Below, in pieces: positions 4,722 through 6,920 of a stretch of DNA of 6,920 bases (positions within the stretch are counted from its first letter, which is position 1; each line of letters begins with the position of its first letter). Under the pieces are notes generated by a model. It had not been told where the DNA came from, did not search any database, and saw only the letters and a list, made by a program, of their open reading frames with translations. This DNA is from Candidatus Kerfeldbacteria bacterium. GTDB taxonomy: Bacteria; Patescibacteriota; Patescibacteriia; UBA9570. The stretch covers positions 2,974 through 9,893 of the forward strand of contig DOSP01000015.1 of assembly GCA_003512175.1 (NCBI GenBank), written 5' to 3'. Position numbers and translations under genes: made by a program.

Positions 4722-5940
4722 GAAATTAGTATTTGGTGGGCAAGGGCTTGGTCGAGTAAATAACCAAGTCGTGTTTGCTTGGAATGCACTTCCCGGTGAA
4801 GATGTGTCTATCCAAGTGACTAAAAAGAAAAAAAATTACCTCGAAGGCACCGCAGAAATCATTCATACGGCCTCACCTGATCGGCAAACTCCCTTAGAAG
4901 AGCATTGGTTATCGTGCAGTCCCTGGCAAATTTTATCACCACAGGCTGAAGCCGCTTGGAAAGTAAAACTAGCCGGAGAAAGCTACTTTCGGTTACAGAT
5001 TCAACCGGAACTAATTGATGCCGCTCTCGCTACCGGGTATCGCAATAAAATGGAATACAGTTTTACGCATACGGCCACGGGAGAGGTATGCTTGGCTTTA
5101 TTCAAACGCGGCAGTCATTGGCGACAACCCATTACACCCTGTGTCTTAGCCAGTGCTGCCATCAATCAAACGGCAGAACGCGTCTTGGCCTGGCTGCATA
5201 CCTTGCCAGTGACTGATCATCATCTGAAAAGTTTAATCATTCTATCGAACGAGCGTGGGGAGACCATTGCCGGATTATTCGTGCGTGATCGCGATTTTCC
5301 GGCCGCCAATTCATTGGGCCTGACGGTGTATTATTCAAATCCAAAAAGTCCGGCATCGGTTCCAACGGAATTACTGGCGGCGGGGCCAACGACCATTACT
5401 ACCACGGTGAGTAATACACCATTGCGTCACGACTTATTAGGATTTTTTCAAGTGAACGTGCCGGTCTTTGAACAAGCTTTGGTACGTATTGGAGAAGCCG
5501 TAGCAGAAGCTGACGAAGTGATTGATTGCTATGGAGGGGTTGGGGCGATCTCTCTACCGCTCCATCACCAGATCAAATCATGTCTGGTGATCGATAATAA
5601 CGCAGCCGCCATTGAAGCGGCCAACGCCAACATTCAACAGTTAAGTTTGTCGCACTATGCGGCGCGGTGCGTGGCCACCGAGCATGTCCTGGAAGCGTTT
5701 ACCAGCGACCAAACTGTCATTGTCGATCCACCGCGAGCCGGCCTCCATGATGCCGTCACGGCTCGTTTACTCACGGTTCGACCGAAGCGCATTGTGTATT
5801 TATCCTGTAATTTATCTACCCAAGCGCGCGATGTTGAGCGGCTCCTCACTGGGTATACCATCACAAATGCCAAGCTATTTAACTTTTTTCCACGCACGCC
5901 CCATATTGAAGGGCTGATTGTGCTTGACCGCCGCTCTTAG
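4705..5940 (+). CDS. TrmA/RumA-family 5-methyluridine RNA methyltransferase with TRAM domain
   Basis: This 411-aa SAM-dependent class I enzyme is predicted to make m5U in rRNA or tRNA. The N-terminal TRAM RNA-binding domain (1-~60) begins LISIEKLVFGGQGLGR. YRNKMEYSF (112-120) and FFQVN (247-251) are family signatures. DCYGGVGAISL (274-284) is the SAM-binding motif I; VDPPRAGL (340-347) and YLSCNLSTQARDV (365-377) carry the catalytic Cys, C368; TPHIEG (398-403) carries the proposed base E402. RumA (RlmD) normally binds a 4Fe-4S cluster through C-x5-C-x2-C plus a distant Cys. Here that region is LSCSPWQ (69-75), so only C71 and C146 remain and the cluster is probably absent. The target (23S U747/U1939-like or tRNA U54) cannot be assigned from sequence. 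The ATG at 4705 lies inside the exchanger gene; it is chosen because it starts exactly at the TRAM strand. Last gene of the operon. Confidence 0.9.
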   Translation: MLISIEKLVFGGQGLGRVNNQVVFAWNALPGEDVSIQVTKKKKNYLEGTAEIIHTASPDRQTPLEEHWLSCSPWQILSPQAEAAWKVKLAGESYFRLQIQPELIDAALATGYRNKMEYSFTHTATGEVCLALFKRGSHWRQPITPCVLASAAINQTAERVLAWLHTLPVTDHHLKSLIILSNERGETIAGLFVRDRDFPAANSLGLTVYYSNPKSPASVPTELLAAGPTTITTTVSNTPLRHDLLGFFQVNVPVFEQALVRIGEAVAEADEVIDCYGGVGAISLPLHHQIKSCLVIDNNAAAIEAANANIQQLSLSHYAARCVATEHVLEAFTSDQTVIVDPPRAGLHDAVTARLLTVRPKRIVYLSCNLSTQARDVERLLTGYTITNAKLFNFFPRTPHIEGLIVLDRRS

Positions 5941-5953
5941 CCATGGCTATACT
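5924..5953 (+). promoter_or_regulatory. Predicted promoter of the subtilisin-like protease gene
   Basis: TTGACC (5924-5929, 5/6) lies inside the end of the methyltransferase gene and is followed after 18 bp by TATACT (5948-5953, 5/6). The expected start is near 5960, leaving a leader of about 32 nt. A weaker alternative, TTTAAT at 5979-5984, would place the start at the ATG but has no good -35. Confidence 0.5.
5938..5949. repeat. 12-bp perfect palindrome at the methyltransferase stop codon
   Basis: TAGCCATGGCTA reads the same on both strands. It includes the TAG stop of the methyltransferase and ends inside the predicted protease -10 box, so it fills the -35/-10 spacer where repressors commonly bind. 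A bound regulator is inference. The stem is too short, with no T-run, to be a terminator. Confidence 0.4.
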
Positions 5954-5955
5954 AT

Positions 5956-5973
5956 ACGTAATAACGTAACGTT
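5956..5973. repeat. ACGT-word cluster in the protease leader
   Basis: ACGTAA occurs at 5956-5961 and again at 5964-5969, and ACGT again at 5969-5972. The last two form a gapped palindrome, AACGT-A-ACGTT (5963-5973). It lies around the predicted transcription start of the protease gene. It may be an operator or chance in AT-rich DNA. Confidence 0.25.
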
Positions 5974-5991
5974 TTAGCTTTAATACAGCTT

Positions 5992-6920
5992 ATGTCACAT
6001 ACACTTCTACGTCGGTTGGCGCTATCACTCGTGACTGCGTCTAGTTTAGTGTTTGCACCCACGGCCCAATTGGCTGCAGTGGTTGATACTGAGTCAACAG
6101 ATAATCCTTGGCAACCACAGCGGTCGCCCAGTTGGCTGGCATCTGAGGATGATCAATATGCCACGGATCACATTTTAGTGAAGCGCGAGGGCAGCCCGGT
6201 TGAACGGATGGCCATTGACACATCCGTCACTGAAGCTATCGATTATTGGGCACAGCAAGATGACATTGAGTACGCCGAACCAGATGGGTTATATCGCGTA
6301 CTGGGGCAGGAAACATCCTGGGGTTGGACAACCGTAAAAGCCGGTGATGCCGCTACAACGAATAGCGTCACAGGAAGTGGCATTATCGTAGCGGTCGTTG
6401 ATACAGGTGCGGATTATGCTCATGAAGATTTAGATGCTAATAATTGGGTGAATACGGCTGAAACGGCTGGTAACAATATAGATGATGATGCGAACGGCTA
6501 TGTGGATGATTATTACGGTTATGATTTTATTGGGAGCTTGTATACTTCAATTGATCCAGATAATAATCCGCAAGATGAACACAGTCATGGTACCCATGTT
6601 TCTGGCATCATCGCTGCCGAAAATAACACAGTTGGTGTACGGGGGATCGCTCCGTCCGCCCAAATTATGCCAGTCAAGGTATTAGATTCTTCCGGTTACG
6701 GATTTGATAGTACGATTGCCGATGGTATTCGTTACGCAGTTGATAATGGAGCGGATGTCATCAACCTGAGTCTTGGTTCATCAATGGGTACCAATACACT
6801 CAAAGAAGCCATTGATTATGCGGCCACGAATAATGTATTGGTCGTGGCGGCATCTGGTAATTCAGCCACTTTTTCATCACCGTCGTACCCAGCGGCCTAC
6901 AGCAATGTCGTGTCGGTCGG
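5992..6920 (+). CDS. Secreted subtilisin-like (S8) serine protease, N-terminal part (3' end beyond window)
   Basis: 309 complete codons are open to the window's end. Residues 1-~28 form a Sec signal peptide (LLRRLALSLVTASSLVFA), with cleavage plausible after A25 or A28. Residues ~57-104 look like an I9-type propeptide (DHILVKREG, then IEYAEPDGLYRVL) that assists folding and is removed. The catalytic domain follows: IIVAVVDTGADYAHEDL with D137, an insert with NNIDDDANGYVDD (161-173) resembling an acidic Ca2+-binding loop of bacterial subtilases, DEHSHGTHVSGI with H199, DVINLSLGSS and VVAASGNSA with the oxyanion Asn N290. The window stops soon after SYPAAYSNVVSV, before the expected GTSMAxP Ser, so catalytic completeness cannot be checked. 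The chosen ATG directly precedes the signal peptide; no Shine-Dalgarno is seen. It lies 51 nt after the methyltransferase with its own predicted promoter, so it is probably a separate unit. C-terminal accessory domains are likely but unseen. Confidence 0.9.
   Translation, partial: MSHTLLRRLALSLVTASSLVFAPTAQLAAVVDTESTDNPWQPQRSPSWLASEDDQYATDHILVKREGSPVERMAIDTSVTEAIDYWAQQDDIEYAEPDGLYRVLGQETSWGWTTVKAGDAATTNSVTGSGIIVAVVDTGADYAHEDLDANNWVNTAETAGNNIDDDANGYVDDYYGYDFIGSLYTSIDPDNNPQDEHSHGTHVSGIIAAENNTVGVRGIAPSAQIMPVKVLDSSGYGFDSTIADGIRYAVDNGADVINLSLGSSMGTNTLKEAIDYAATNNVLVVAASGNSATFSSPSYPAAYSNVVSV

Noticed and set aside
2523..5940. A defence or mobile-element island
   Set aside because: All five products are housekeeping-type families, and no nuclease, integrase, transposase, toxin-antitoxin pair or repeat border is visible.
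5938..5949. Palindrome as a transcription terminator
   Set aside because: The stem would be only 4 bp around a 4-nt loop with no following T-run.
6482..6685. 67-codon + strand frame inside the protease
   Set aside because: It is a shadow of the Asp-rich protease codons (repeated GAT read as ATG/ATT); the protease frame carries the catalytic His motif here.

Overview
The window looks like a chromosomal piece of a Patescibacteria (Candidate Phyla Radiation) bacterium. This is inferred from protein style, not proven: a TrmB-type regulator, a TrmA/RumA-type RNA methyltransferase lacking part of its Fe-S cysteine set, large cysteine-bearing secreted repeat proteins, very tight gene packing and almost no Shine-Dalgarno sequences. 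UGA is used as a stop (regulator and exchanger genes) and Trp is coded by TGG, so this is not one of the UGA-recoded CPR clades.

Layout. (1) 1-1691, + strand: the 3' part of a large secreted or surface beta-domain protein, with about three degenerate repeats, a ZU5-like module and a very basic FN3 domain. (2) 1678-2442, - strand: a TrmB-family transcriptional regulator whose end overlaps the first gene tail-to-tail by 14 bp. (3) 2443-2522: a short divergent promoter region in which the two -35 boxes form an inverted repeat. Both genes have a -10 placed so that transcription would begin at or within about 2 nt of the ATG. (4) 2523-5940, + strand: a five-gene operon-like run with gaps of 2, 9, 1 and -17 nt. 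It encodes a YjbQ/UPF0047 protein, a single-domain cupin, RlmH (23S rRNA pseudouridine methyltransferase), a CaCA-family Na+/Ca2+ exchanger and a TrmA/RumA-family m5U methyltransferase. (5) 5941-5991: a 51-bp gap with a promoter, a 12-bp perfect palindrome and repeated ACGT words. (6) 5992 to the window end, + strand: the N-terminal two thirds or so of the catalytic region of a secreted subtilisin-like (S8) protease, with signal peptide and I9-like propeptide. The gene runs off the window before its catalytic Ser.

How it fits together. The central operon mixes two RNA base methyltransferases with a small enzyme, a metal-binding cupin and a cation exchanger. Co-transcription is well supported by spacing, but a common function is not obvious. 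The divergent TrmB-type gene is the natural candidate regulator. The two flanking + strand genes encode exported proteins.

No RNA gene, CRISPR array, insertion sequence or phage gene was seen, and no stretch over 300 bp lacks a gene. I do not see a clearly new multi-gene system. The most unusual items are the divergent promoter/operator architecture, the repeat-ZU5-FN3 protein, and departures from family consensus in RlmH and the methyltransferase.
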